Part shown: one piece after another, positions 17,358-26,467 of the stretch
Position numbering within the stretch: position 1 is the stretch's first letter
Layout of the letters: the number at the start of each line of letters is the position of its first letter
Source: Saprospiraceae bacterium
Lineage (GTDB): Bacteria > Bacteroidota > Bacteroidia > Chitinophagales > Saprospiraceae
NCBI GenBank assembly: GCA_019638385.1
Contig: JAHBTW010000003.1
Location: 1 to 64,000 of the forward strand
Reading direction: 5' to 3'
DNA length: 64,000 nt
The notes under the pieces: model-generated
The model's database searches: none
Told to the model about the DNA's origin: nothing
Seen by the model: only the letters and a program-made list of their open reading frames with translations
Program-made: the position numbers and the translations under genes

Positions 17358-19082
17358 ATGGCTCGATTATTTCGCAATAAAGCTCAAACGCTTACCAACC
17401 TGGCACTGCTCGTGGTGGCGCTGGTATTGATCAATATATTGGCCAATGCGCGCTTCGGCGACCGGGCGATGTACGGCTATTTGGACCTCACGGAAGAAAA
17501 GAAATTCACCCTCACCCAAGGTACGCGCCAACTGCTGCGCAATGTGGACGAAGTGGTGTTTGTGCGCGTATTGCTGGAAGGCGAATTTCCCGCCGGATTC
17601 AAGCGCCTGCAAAACTCCACGCGGGATATGCTGGCCAAATTCCGAAGCGAGAACCGCCTCATTGAGTTTGAATTTGACGATCCCGGCGCCGGCACGGCAG
17701 AGCAAATCAGCGCCCGCCGCAAACAACTCGCCGAAGACGGTATTCGGCCCATCAACCTCCGGCTTAAAGATCAGCAGGGCACTTCCGAGCGCATTATTTA
17801 TCCGCACGCCGTATTTTATTACAAAGGCAACACCATTGTTGTCAACTTATTAGAGAATGAAGTGCCCGGCGTACCGCCTGAAATCGTGCTCAATAACTCC
17901 ATCGGTTTGTTGGAGTACAAATTTGCCAACGCCATCCAAAAACTGCGCGTTACAGCCAAACCCATCCTCGTGTTCAGCACCGGCAACGGAGAGTTGGAAC
18001 CGCTCGAAACCGCTGATCTGGAAATTTCCCTGCGCCCTTATTACGACACCGGACGGCTCAACTTAGACAGCATGTCGTCGGTACCGCAGGAGGTGGCGGC
18101 GCTCATCATCGCCAAACCGCGCTATCCCGTTTCGGAAAAAACCAAGTTCAAAATTGACCAATATGTGATGAACGGCGGCAAGGTGCTGTGGCTGCTCGAC
18201 GCTTTGCGTGTGGACATTGACAGTCTGCGCACCCGCGATCGCTATCTGGCCGTAGAGTATCAGCTCGGATTGGACGATCTCCTTTTCAAATACGGCGCCC
18301 GGCTCAAAAACAACTTGGTGCTCGATTTTCAGTCCACGGGCATACAACTGGTGACCGGCACCTTAGGCAACGCGCCTCAATTTGATTACTTCCGCTACCC
18401 GTACCATATCGTAGCCTTGTCGCGCTCCAACCATCCCATCGTGAAGAGCCTCAATGGGGTGAACATGCTCTACGTCGGCAGTATTGATACGGTAAAAACC
18501 AAAACACCCGTTGAAAAAACCGTGCTGCTGGAATCTTCCCGGCGCAGCATGTTGCAATTTTCACCCATCACAATGGACTTTGAATTCCTGCGCTACCCCT
18601 TGGATTCCAGTAAGTTCAATAAACCCCATCAGCCATTGGCCGTATTGCTGGAAGGCGTATTTCCTTCTCTGTACGAGAACCGGCTCGACGGGGAGATGTT
18701 GGATATGCTGGAGCAAATCGGCAAGCCGTTCAAAGCGGAGAGCGCGCCGACCCGCATGATTGTAGTGGCCGATGGCGATGTGGCAAAGAACAAAATCAAC
18801 ATAGAGAAACAATCCTACAGCCCGCTCGGATACAATGAAGTGGATCGCTATTTGTTTGCCAACAAAGACTTCGTAATCAATTCGATAGAGTACCTGCTCG
18901 ACGATCAGGGCGTAGCCGAAGCGCGCGGGAAAGATGTTCGCCTGCGCATGCTGGACACGGTACAGGCGCAGGAAGAGAAAAACTTTTGGCGCGCAGTCAA
19001 TATCGGACTGCCGTTGCTGCTGCTGGCAGGCTTTGGGTTTTTGTTTAATTACATCCGCCGGCGGCGGTTTGGGGGAGGGTAG
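17358..19082 (+). CDS. gldG: Gliding-motility ABC transporter auxiliary protein GldG
   Basis: 574 residues with a membrane span near residues 12-32 and another near 545-568, bracketing a large periplasmic part. The family pattern is clear: LDLTEEKKFTLTQGTRQLLRNV, then FDDPGAG, then a GGKVLWLLDALRVDIDSL segment in the ABC-type unknown-fold (ABC_transp_aux) domain. It works with GldF. The stop is followed by a purine-rich GAGCAGAGAGCAGAGAGC stretch and, after about 100 bases, the DUF4340 gene. Confidence 0.93.
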   Translation: MARLFRNKAQTLTNLALLVVALVLINILANARFGDRAMYGYLDLTEEKKFTLTQGTRQLLRNVDEVVFVRVLLEGEFPAGFKRLQNSTRDMLAKFRSENRLIEFEFDDPGAGTAEQISARRKQLAEDGIRPINLRLKDQQGTSERIIYPHAVFYYKGNTIVVNLLENEVPGVPPEIVLNNSIGLLEYKFANAIQKLRVTAKPILVFSTGNGELEPLETADLEISLRPYYDTGRLNLDSMSSVPQEVAALIIAKPRYPVSEKTKFKIDQYVMNGGKVLWLLDALRVDIDSLRTRDRYLAVEYQLGLDDLLFKYGARLKNNLVLDFQSTGIQLVTGTLGNAPQFDYFRYPYHIVALSRSNHPIVKSLNGVNMLYVGSIDTVKTKTPVEKTVLLESSRRSMLQFSPITMDFEFLRYPLDSSKFNKPHQPLAVLLEGVFPSLYENRLDGEMLDMLEQIGKPFKAESAPTRMIVVADGDVAKNKINIEKQSYSPLGYNEVDRYLFANKDFVINSIEYLLDDQGVAEARGKDVRLRMLDTVQAQEEKNFWRAVNIGLPLLLLAGFGFLFNYIRRRRFGGG

Positions 19083-19182
19083 AGAGTATAGGGGATGGAG
19101 CAGAGAGCAGAGAGCATAGAGAACCTGTGTGCTCGACGGAAAGCAGTTTTGGCAGATACAACAACGAACAACTTGTAAATAC

Positions 19183-20193
19183 ATGAAAAAAACATTTATT
19201 CTTTTGGGCTTGGTGCTCGTATTGGGGGGGCTTACCGCCTGGTATTTGTACAGGGGCGATTCAAAAACGACCTTAGCCGGCGCCGACCGGCAATTTGCGG
19301 TGCCCAATGCAGACGTAATTCACAAGATTTTTCTGGCCGACCGGGAAGGCGCGCGCGTCACCCTCGAACGGCGCGACGGCTACTGGCTCTACAACGGCAA
19401 ATGGAAGGCCCGGCCCACGGCCATTAAAAACCTGCTCGACATTATCCGGAATGTGGAAATGAAGTACAAACCCGCTCATGCAGCCATTGACAATATGGTC
19501 AACAGCATCATTGCAGAGGGGATCAAAGTAGAACTCTACGACAGCCGCAACCGCATCATCAAAACGTACTATGTAGGCGGCGCAAACGCCGACGAAACAG
19601 GCACTTACATGATACTGGACGGCGCCAAGCAACCGTATGTAACCTACCTGCCCGGCTGGACCGGCAACATCCGCCAAAGATATTCCCTGACCGGCGACGA
19701 CTGGCGCGATCGCTCCGTATTTGCCTACAACCCCGATCGCATTCAGTCCGTTTCGGTGGAATATCCCAAACAGCAAAACAAGAGTTTCGTATTGACAAGG
19801 AATGGAAAAACGTTCAACGTTGCGCCGTATTACAGACTCACCGATCCCATCAACAAGCCTTACAAAGAGCGCAGCGCCGAAACCTACCTCACCGGTTTTG
19901 AGAGCCTTGGCGCCGAAAATTTTCTCAATGAATATACGCATCGGGACTCCATTACCCGGCTCGTTCCTTTCGTGGTGGTGAAGGTGACCGACACAGACGG
20001 GGAAGCGACAGAGGCGCGGTTCTTTCCCGTTTTCAACGATGAGCTTTATCAGGACCCCACTACAGGCGAGTATTCCGACAGCCCGCTCGTGGAGCGGTAT
20101 CATGTGGATATGAGCACGGGCGATTTTGTGCTGGTACAAGACCGGGTATTTAAAAAGATTTTTTGGGCGTACGATTTTTTCTTTGAACAATGA
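19183..20193 (+). CDS. DUF4340 domain membrane-anchored protein
   Basis: 336 residues from MKKTFILLGLVLVLGGLTAW at 19183. There is one N-terminal membrane anchor, then the DUF4340 pattern of a repeated 'xIxkIfLadreGxxVtLeRrdg.W.lnG' unit followed by 'VELYDSRNRIIKTYYVGG' strands. DUF4340 genes commonly follow gldFG-type ABC genes. Its role is unproven, perhaps as a periplasmic part of that transporter. A second DUF4340 protein is at 60276-61196. It overlaps the next gene by four bases (ATGA). Confidence 0.82.
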   Translation: MKKTFILLGLVLVLGGLTAWYLYRGDSKTTLAGADRQFAVPNADVIHKIFLADREGARVTLERRDGYWLYNGKWKARPTAIKNLLDIIRNVEMKYKPAHAAIDNMVNSIIAEGIKVELYDSRNRIIKTYYVGGANADETGTYMILDGAKQPYVTYLPGWTGNIRQRYSLTGDDWRDRSVFAYNPDRIQSVSVEYPKQQNKSFVLTRNGKTFNVAPYYRLTDPINKPYKERSAETYLTGFESLGAENFLNEYTHRDSITRLVPFVVVKVTDTDGEATEARFFPVFNDELYQDPTTGEYSDSPLVERYHVDMSTGDFVLVQDRVFKKIFWAYDFFFEQ

Positions 20194-21440
20194 GCCGCAT
20201 CACATCATCTCTTCTGCTGGTGGTACTGGGGCTTACGCTCTGCGCCACCGTGCCGTCTTCCGAGCGTTGGGGCTTTTTTGGGCATCGGCGCATCAATCGC
20301 CTGGCGGTTTTTACACTGCCGACCAATATGATCGGTTTCTACAAGAAACACATCGAGTACATCACCGAGCACTCCGTTGACCCCGACAAGCGCCGCTATG
20401 CTACCAAACACGAAGCGGTGCGCCACTACATAGACATTGATATGTGGGGCAAATATCCCTTCAACGAAGTACCCCGCGACTGGGTGGATGCCCTGGCCAA
20501 ATACACCGATATATATGTGGTCAACACGCGCAACGACACCGTGCGCATTGCCGGGGAACCGATGATGGAACTCATTGAAGGGCAGTGGACCTACAAAGCC
20601 GGCGTTCGCCTGCCGCGCGTTGCCGCAAAACCGCCCGCTGAAAGAGACTACCGCAGCTTTTTCTACAGCTCCGTCCTGTCTCAATATTATGAAGACGACT
20701 GGATGCTGCCCTGCGACACGCTGAGCCGGTTGTTTCAGTTGCCCGACGGATATTGCGTGTCGGCTTTCGCCATGGATCGCTTTTCCGAGCACGGCATCCT
20801 TCCGTACCATTTGCTCGTGATGCAACGGCGGCTCACGGAAGCTTTCCGGCAAGGAAGCCTCACGGCCATTTTGCGCCTTTCGGCAGAAATAGGGCACTAC
20901 ATCGGCGATGCCACCGTGCCGCTGCACACCACGGTGAACTACAACGGCCAACTCACCAATCAGGTAGGCATTCATGCCTTCTGGGAGAGCCGTCTGCCGG
21001 AGTTGTTTGCCGATAAGGATTATGACTTCTTTGTGGGCAAAGCTGAATACATTGCAAAGCCAAAAGACTTTTTCTGGAAATTAGTGCTCGACAGTCACCT
21101 CATGCTCGACAGCGTACTGGCCGTGGAAAAAGACCTGAGCCGCATGTTTCCACCCGATCGCCAATATTGCTACGAAGAGCGCCTGGATGTATTGGTGCGC
21201 ACCCAATGCCGCGAGTACGCCGAAGCCTACCACAAACGCCTGGACGGGCAGGTAGAACAACGCATGCGCGACGCCGTACATGCCATCGGCAGCGCCTGGC
21301 TCACCGCATGGATAGATGCCGGCCAACCCGACCTCTCCAAACTCGGCGAGGATAAGCTGGCTCAAAAAGAAAAACAGGAGTTGGAGGAGTTAGAAAACGC
21401 TTTGAAAAAAAAGGAGCGGAAGGGTAGGGAGCATGAGTGA
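20190..21440 (+). CDS. Zinc-dependent phospholipase C / S1-P1 nuclease-like secreted protein
   Basis: 416 residues with a signal peptide and the mature start SERWGFFGHRRINRLAVFTLP. W and GxHR-type N-terminal ligands match the trinuclear-zinc phospholipase C / S1-P1 nuclease fold. Later zinc-binding segments are EAVRHYIDIDMWG and IGHYIGDATVPLHTTVNYNGQ (HxxxD...H), then GIHAFWESRLPELF (HxxxE). The C-terminal 30 residues are a charged coil. The substrate, phospholipid or nucleic acid, cannot be told from sequence alone. It is translationally coupled to the DUF4340 gene and is the last gene of the gld operon. Confidence 0.82.
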   Translation: MSRITSSLLLVVLGLTLCATVPSSERWGFFGHRRINRLAVFTLPTNMIGFYKKHIEYITEHSVDPDKRRYATKHEAVRHYIDIDMWGKYPFNEVPRDWVDALAKYTDIYVVNTRNDTVRIAGEPMMELIEGQWTYKAGVRLPRVAAKPPAERDYRSFFYSSVLSQYYEDDWMLPCDTLSRLFQLPDGYCVSAFAMDRFSEHGILPYHLLVMQRRLTEAFRQGSLTAILRLSAEIGHYIGDATVPLHTTVNYNGQLTNQVGIHAFWESRLPELFADKDYDFFVGKAEYIAKPKDFFWKLVLDSHLMLDSVLAVEKDLSRMFPPDRQYCYEERLDVLVRTQCREYAEAYHKRLDGQVEQRMRDAVHAIGSAWLTAWIDAGQPDLSKLGEDKLAQKEKQELEELENALKKKERKGREHE

Positions 21441-21444
21441 TGCT

Positions 21445-22224
21445 TCACCCCTTCTCAAATCTACCTTTTTCCTTATCCCATTTCAACAGTAATTCCTTGC
21501 GCTTCACCTGCCGAAACAGCCCGCAGTAATCCGAATATTCGTTCTCATCGCCCCGGCAATAGATGTATTCCAGACCGGTATAGACATGCGCCTTGACGGA
21601 AGTGCCGTAGCGGGGCAGTTCGAGGGTGACGGGGAGCAATTTCTCTACAATGGCTTCTTCCTCCGCATTGTCATCAGGCAGAAAATCAAAACCGGATACC
21701 GAAGGCATGGTGTGTTTGGTCCAATCCAGCTGTTTGGGGTCTTCCGGCCGCAGAAAGTAGTAGCTGTGCTGAATGCCGGCGCCGTCGAAAAAGGTGTGGG
21801 TAATGCCGATGACCGGTTCGTCTTTCGCGGTTCGGAACAGCACCACCCGGTAGGTCCAATCGCCGCCGCCGGTGCCGGAGTCCACGATTTCAATGAATCC
21901 GTTTTTCAGGTCCACCACGGCTTCGAAGGGTTCTTCTGTGCTGTTGGCGCGCGTCATCCACTTGCCGCCGTTTTCTTTTAGCGGATACGGGGGAGCGTGC
22001 GGCGGTTTGAGTTGGCGGTAGTAATGCAGTACATCGCGGCGTTCGGGGGCGACGTAGGCTTCCGGTTGCGGCGCGGCCCCTTCTTCTAATGCGGCAGGAG
22101 TTCCTGTCGGGCTGCCGGTCTCTGATGAAGCAGCCGTATTGGCCGAATTGCCGCAGGCGAAAAGCAAAAAAAACAGCAGTACAGAAATGGTTCGCATGGC
22201 GGGAAGGATGTTAAAGGTTTTCAT
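21445..22224 (-). CDS. Lipoprotein of unknown function
   Basis: 259 residues. A lipobox (LLFFLLFAC, lipid Cys24) is followed by a low-complexity Ala/Thr/Pro/Glu linker to about residue 60. A folded part follows, rich in aromatic residues (HYYRQLKPPHAPPYPL, TGGGDWTYRVVLF, VYTGLEYIYCRGDENEYSDYCGLF). I do not recognise a family. Its ATG overlaps the RidA stop by four bases, so the two are probably co-translated. Confidence 0.7.
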   Translation of the reverse strand: MKTFNILPAMRTISVLLFFLLFACGNSANTAASSETGSPTGTPAALEEGAAPQPEAYVAPERRDVLHYYRQLKPPHAPPYPLKENGGKWMTRANSTEEPFEAVVDLKNGFIEIVDSGTGGGDWTYRVVLFRTAKDEPVIGITHTFFDGAGIQHSYYFLRPEDPKQLDWTKHTMPSVSGFDFLPDDNAEEEAIVEKLLPVTLELPRYGTSVKAHVYTGLEYIYCRGDENEYSDYCGLFRQVKRKELLLKWDKEKGRFEKG

Positions 22225-22760
22225 TTGAGTTCTACGATCATCTCCACTTCCACAGCAATATCCAGCGGAAGCGAAACCATGCCTACGGCGGAGCGCGCGT
22301 GTTTGCCTTTGTCGCCGAATACGGCTACCATGAGATCAGAGAAGCCGTTCATCACCTGCGGGTGCTGCGTAAAGTCCGGCCCGGCATTCACCATGCCCAG
22401 CACTTTTACCACCCGTTTCACTTTGCGCAGGTCGCCGATTTCCGCTTTGAGCGCCGCCAATTGATTGATGCCTACCAAGCGGGCGGCTTCGTAGCCTTCC
22501 TGCACACTGAGGTCGCGGCCCACTTTGCCGGTGATGTAGGCGCCGTCGGGTTGGCGCGGCCCTTTGCCGGCTAAAAAAATCAATTTGCCCGTGCGCACGG
22601 CATTCACATAGTTGGCCACCGGCGCAGCCACGTCCGGCAGCACGATGCCCAATTCGCGCATACGAGCTTCCGGGTCATTCCTGGTATTGGAAGCCTTCTG
22701 AGCCGTGCCGCAGTTCCACAGACACAGCAAGAAAATGGGAATAAACGCGAGTTGTTTCAT
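22221..22760 (-). CDS. RidA-family lipoprotein
   Basis: 179 residues. It carries a lipoprotein-type N-terminus (MKQLAFIPIFLLCLWNCG, Cys17), unlike cytosolic RidA. The domain has the RidA/YjgF signatures: NYVNAVRTGKLIFLAGKGPRQPDG, then VRTG-type strands, then the active-site ARSAVGMVSLPLDIAVEVEMI with the carboxylate-binding Arg. Classical RidA hydrolyses reactive enamine/imine intermediates in the cytoplasm. A periplasmic lipoprotein form suggests a different substrate. It lies downstream of two M20 peptidases on the same strand. Confidence 0.85.
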   Translation of the reverse strand: MKQLAFIPIFLLCLWNCGTAQKASNTRNDPEARMRELGIVLPDVAAPVANYVNAVRTGKLIFLAGKGPRQPDGAYITGKVGRDLSVQEGYEAARLVGINQLAALKAEIGDLRKVKRVVKVLGMVNAGPDFTQHPQVMNGFSDLMVAVFGDKGKHARSAVGMVSLPLDIAVEVEMIVELK

Positions 22761-22794
22761 GGTGATTTTTTGTTTGGTGAAAAAGATTTCCTGT

Positions 22795-24108
22795 TTACCT
22801 GCGAGAAATATAATCCAGTGTCAAATTGCACAAGGTTCTCACCCCCAACAACATACCCGATTCGTCAATAACAAAGTCGGGCGTGTGGTGCGGTGCGGCA
22901 GTGGCGGGGTCCTGTCCCGGCTTCATGCCGCCAACAAACAAAAACAAGCCGGGCACCTCGCGCGCGAAAAAGGAAAAATCTTCCGCGCCGGTGATGGCCC
23001 TGCTGAGGATGATGTTTTCCCGGCCTGCGGTGGCAATGATGATGGGCAGCATCTCGTCCGTGAGTTTGGGATCGTTGTAAGTGACGGGCACATATTTGAA
23101 TATTTCCACCTCAGCGGTAGCGCCCATGCTCTCTGCAATGTTGGTGGCCGTACGGTGGATGTCGGCGTGCAGCTTGGCCTGCATGTCTTTGTCCAAAGTA
23201 CGGATGGTACCTTCCATTTCCACTTCCTCCGGGATGATGTTGTTGCGAACGCCGCCCTGAATTCTGCCGACACTGATGACGGCCGCTTCTTTAGTGAGTT
23301 CTGTTTGCCTGCTCACGATGAATTGCAGCCCCTGAATAATTTGCGCGGCCACAATCACCGGGTCAACGCCCGTCCAGGGAGTAGAGCCGTGCGTTTGTTT
23401 GCCTTTCACCGTGATGACGAAGCGGTCGGCAGCGGCAAGCGCGCCGCCCGGCTTGTAGCGGATGGAGCCTGCTTCGGTGGCCGAGTTGATGTGCAATCCG
23501 AAAATGACATCCACTTTGTTGTTTTTCAAAACGCCTTCCTCCACCATCATTTTAGCGCCGCCGTTTTCGCCGGGAGGCGCACCTTCCTCTGCCGGCTGGA
23601 AGATGAACACCACCGTTCCTTTGAGTTGGTCCTTCATTTGCGTAAGCACCCTGGCGGCGCCCATGAGCATGGCCACATGTGTGTCGTGGCCGCAGGCGTG
23701 CATCACACCCACGTTTTGCCCCTGATAAGTGCTTTTTTCTTTGGACGCAAAAGGCAGGTCCACGCGCTCTACCACGGGCAGCCCGTCCATGTCGGCACGG
23801 AGCGCCACCACCGGGCCGGGCTTGCCGGTTCGCAATATGCCGACTACGCCGGTGTGGGCCACGCCGGTTTGCACTTCCAGATCAAGCGTGCGGAGGTATT
23901 GGGCGATGTATTCAGCGGTTTTGAACTCCCGGTTCGACAGCTCCGGGTATTGGTGCAAATGCCGCCGCCACTCAATCACCTTGGGTTCTACGGCTTTCGC
24001 CAAATCGTCCACTTGTGCAGAGAAGTGGTACTGCGCGTGTGCAATGGGCAGTACTGCCGGCGCAATTGCGAAAAGCAAAATAAAGAGGGTGTTCTTTTTC
24101 ATAATCAC
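22795..24108 (-). CDS. M20D-family amidohydrolase, secreted
   Basis: 437 residues. The signal peptide (FILLFAIAPAVLPIAHAQ) is followed by an M20 metallopeptidase fold related to N-acyl-amino-acid and hippurate amidohydrolases: WRRHLHQYPELSNREFKT, VALRADMDGLPV, the metal site HACGHDTHVAMLMGAA, FQPAEEGAPPGENGGA, then a lid domain and TGAEDFSFFAREVPG before the C-terminus. It probably removes acyl or amino-acid groups in the periplasm. It overlaps the upstream dipeptidase gene by four bases. Confidence 0.9.
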   Translation of the reverse strand: MIMKKNTLFILLFAIAPAVLPIAHAQYHFSAQVDDLAKAVEPKVIEWRRHLHQYPELSNREFKTAEYIAQYLRTLDLEVQTGVAHTGVVGILRTGKPGPVVALRADMDGLPVVERVDLPFASKEKSTYQGQNVGVMHACGHDTHVAMLMGAARVLTQMKDQLKGTVVFIFQPAEEGAPPGENGGAKMMVEEGVLKNNKVDVIFGLHINSATEAGSIRYKPGGALAAADRFVITVKGKQTHGSTPWTGVDPVIVAAQIIQGLQFIVSRQTELTKEAAVISVGRIQGGVRNNIIPEEVEMEGTIRTLDKDMQAKLHADIHRTATNIAESMGATAEVEIFKYVPVTYNDPKLTDEMLPIIIATAGRENIILSRAITGAEDFSFFAREVPGLFLFVGGMKPGQDPATAAPHHTPDFVIDESGMLLGVRTLCNLTLDYISRR

Positions 24109-25496
24109 TTTTGCTTGAGTTGAGCGTAATTGCTGTAAAAATGCGGGATGGTCTCAATGCCTTTATAAAAATTGAACACGCCGTAGTGCTCGTTGGGGGA
24201 GTGGATGGCGTCCGAATTGAGACCGAAACCCATGAGTACCGATTTCACCCCCAACACCTGTTCAAACAGCGCCACGATGGGAATACTGCCGCCTTCGCGC
24301 ATGGGAATGGGCGCTTTTCCAAAGGTCGTTTCCATGGCATTGTGAGCTGCTTTGTACTCCGGCGTGTCGGTGGGCGTCACTACGGGAAAACCGCCGTGAT
24401 GGGGTCTTACCTCCACCTTCACCGAAACCGGCGCAATGCTTTTGAAATGGCGGGCAAAGAGTTCGGTTATTTTTTCGGGATGCTGATGCGGCACGAGGCG
24501 CATGCTTATTTTGGCGAAAGCCTTACCCGGCAGTACCGTTTTGGCGCCTTCGCCGATGTAGCCGCCCCAGATACCGTTGACGTCGAGCGTAGGCCGTATG
24601 GAAACGCGCTCGTGGGTGGTAAAGCCGGCTTCGCCCTGCACATCGGCTATGTCTAAGGCTTTTTTGTAGGCCGCGTCGTTGTGCGGCGCTTTGGCCATTT
24701 CGGCGCGATCGGCAGTGCTGACTTCTTCCACGTCATCGTAAAATCCGGGTATCGTGATATGCCGGTTTTCGTCGTGCAGGGAGGAGATCATATCGCATAG
24801 CACGTTGACCGGATTGGCCACCGCGCCGCCGTAGATACCGGAGTGCAGGTCGCGGTTGGGGCCGGTCACTTCCACTTCCACATAGCTCAGACCGCGCAGC
24901 CCCACGGTGATGGAGGGCACGTCGTTGGCGATGATGCCCGTATCGGATATGAGCACTACGTCGCAACGCAGTTTTTCCCGGTTTTCTTCACAATATTTGC
25001 CGAGGTTGACGGAGCCGACCTCTTCTTCGCCTTCAATCATGAATTTCACGTTGCAAGGCAGGGCATCGCAGGCCAGCATGGATTCAAACGCTTTGACGTG
25101 CATATACACCTGCCCTTTGTCGTCGCAGGAACCCCGTGCGAAAATGGCGCCCTGCGGATGCAATTCAGTTTTTTTAATAACCGGTTCAAACGGCCCTGAA
25201 TGCCACAGGTCTATCGGATCGGCGGGTTGCACATCGTAGTGGCCGTAAACCAAAACGGTGGGGGCATGGTCGCCGATGATTTTTTCGCCATACACAATGG
25301 GGTGGCCGGCGGTAGGGGATACTTCCACCTTGTCGGCGCCGGCGGCGCGCAGTTTGTCGGCCACAGCCTCTGCCATGCGTTGCACGTCGCCTTTGTATTG
25401 CGGGTCGGCACTGATGGAGGGAATGCGCAGCCAGTCGAGCAGTTCCTCTAAGAAACGCTCTTTGTTTTTCGAGATATAATCCTGTACTTGTTGCAT
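24105..25496 (-). CDS. M20 family dipeptidase
   Basis: 463 residues, with no signal peptide, so cytoplasmic. This is a carnosinase-type M20 dipeptidase: LLDWLRIPSISADPQY, the metal-binding VLVYGHYDVQPADP, ARGSCDDKGQVYMHVKA, FMIEGEEEVGS and ISDTGIIANDVPSITVGLRG. The C-terminal half has REGGSIPIVALFEQ and SDAIHSPNEHYG, typical metal-closing segments. It hydrolyses dipeptides. The pairing of a cytosolic dipeptidase with a secreted amidohydrolase and RidA suggests peptide or amino-acid scavenging. Confidence 0.92.
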   Translation of the reverse strand: MQQVQDYISKNKERFLEELLDWLRIPSISADPQYKGDVQRMAEAVADKLRAAGADKVEVSPTAGHPIVYGEKIIGDHAPTVLVYGHYDVQPADPIDLWHSGPFEPVIKKTELHPQGAIFARGSCDDKGQVYMHVKAFESMLACDALPCNVKFMIEGEEEVGSVNLGKYCEENREKLRCDVVLISDTGIIANDVPSITVGLRGLSYVEVEVTGPNRDLHSGIYGGAVANPVNVLCDMISSLHDENRHITIPGFYDDVEEVSTADRAEMAKAPHNDAAYKKALDIADVQGEAGFTTHERVSIRPTLDVNGIWGGYIGEGAKTVLPGKAFAKISMRLVPHQHPEKITELFARHFKSIAPVSVKVEVRPHHGGFPVVTPTDTPEYKAAHNAMETTFGKAPIPMREGGSIPIVALFEQVLGVKSVLMGFGLNSDAIHSPNEHYGVFNFYKGIETIPHFYSNYAQLKQK

Positions 25497-25527
25497 ATTA
25501 TGTTGCTGTTTAATGTTTTACGATTTT

Positions 25528-26343
25528 TCAGGAAAAGTGTTCGTGAAGGAGTTTGCGCAGTTCCTCTTCTTTGAGTTTTCGGCGCAGGTTGCCTTCTAAG
25601 GCAAAAGAAATGTTGCCGGTTTCTTCCGACACGACGAATGCAACCACATTGGCTTTCTCGGTAATGCCTACGGCGGCCCGGTGTCGGAGGCCGAGGCTTT
25701 TGGGCAGGTCGGTTTTTTCCGACAAGGGCAACACGCAACTGGCTAAATGTATTTTACCCGAGCTGATGATGACGGCGCCATCGTGCAGGGGGCTTTCTTT
25801 TTGAAAAATGCTTTCCAACAGCACCTCGCTCAGTTCTGCATCCAGCACAACGCCCTGATTGGCAAGGCCGTCTAACCGCACATTGCCGGCCAGTACGATG
25901 AGCGCGCCGGTTTTTCGACTGCTCATGCGCAGCATCGCTCCGGCCAATGCATCCACTTGTTTTTCCTTTTTGTGCGATTGGGGAAAATTGGAATCTATCA
26001 AAGTACCCAAAATGCGCGCCTGTCGTTTGAAAGCGGTATTGCCCAAAAAAAGCAAAATGCGCCGTATTTCCTGTTGGAAAATGATGACCAAAATAATAAC
26101 GCCTACGTTGACAAATTGATCCAACACGGCGGACAGCAGATCCATGTTGAGGCGATCCACCAACCACCATACCACATACAACAGCAGCAGTCCTGCGAAG
26201 ATGGTATAGGCGATGGTACCCCGTAGTAGCTTGTATAATTGGTAAATGAGAAAACCCACGATCAGGATGTCGAGCACATCCCAAATCCGTATCGGCAGAA
26301 AGCCTATTTTGGCGGCAAAGAGTATTTGGTCAGGCGAAAGCAA
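25528..26343 (-). CDS. cdaA: Diadenylate cyclase (CdaA type)
   Basis: 271 residues. Three hydrophobic segments in the first ~85 residues are followed by a DisA_N catalytic domain with the two hallmark motifs SPLHDGAVI and GLRHRAAVG. It makes cyclic di-AMP from two ATP at the membrane, a signal that governs potassium and cell-wall homeostasis. In other Bacteroidota it often follows folP; here its neighbours are the M20 dipeptidase and a divergent secreted protein. Confidence 0.94.
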   Translation of the reverse strand: MLSPDQILFAAKIGFLPIRIWDVLDILIVGFLIYQLYKLLRGTIAYTIFAGLLLLYVVWWLVDRLNMDLLSAVLDQFVNVGVIILVIIFQQEIRRILLFLGNTAFKRQARILGTLIDSNFPQSHKKEKQVDALAGAMLRMSSRKTGALIVLAGNVRLDGLANQGVVLDAELSEVLLESIFQKESPLHDGAVIISSGKIHLASCVLPLSEKTDLPKSLGLRHRAAVGITEKANVVAFVVSEETGNISFALEGNLRRKLKEEELRKLLHEHFS

Positions 26344-26467
26344 TGATTCTCGGTTTGTGCAAAAATCCTTTTTTGGATTGGCGGCTACAAAAAAAGTAAA
26401 AAATACGGCACGAGAGCGCTGAATTCAATAAATTTGCATACTTTCCTACAACAAACCGATGCTTCAG

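Noticed and set aside
22705..24123. 472-residue open frame on the plus strand
   Set aside because: It lies opposite the well-supported M20 amidohydrolase and RidA genes and has the His/Val/Arg-rich composition of a shadow frame.
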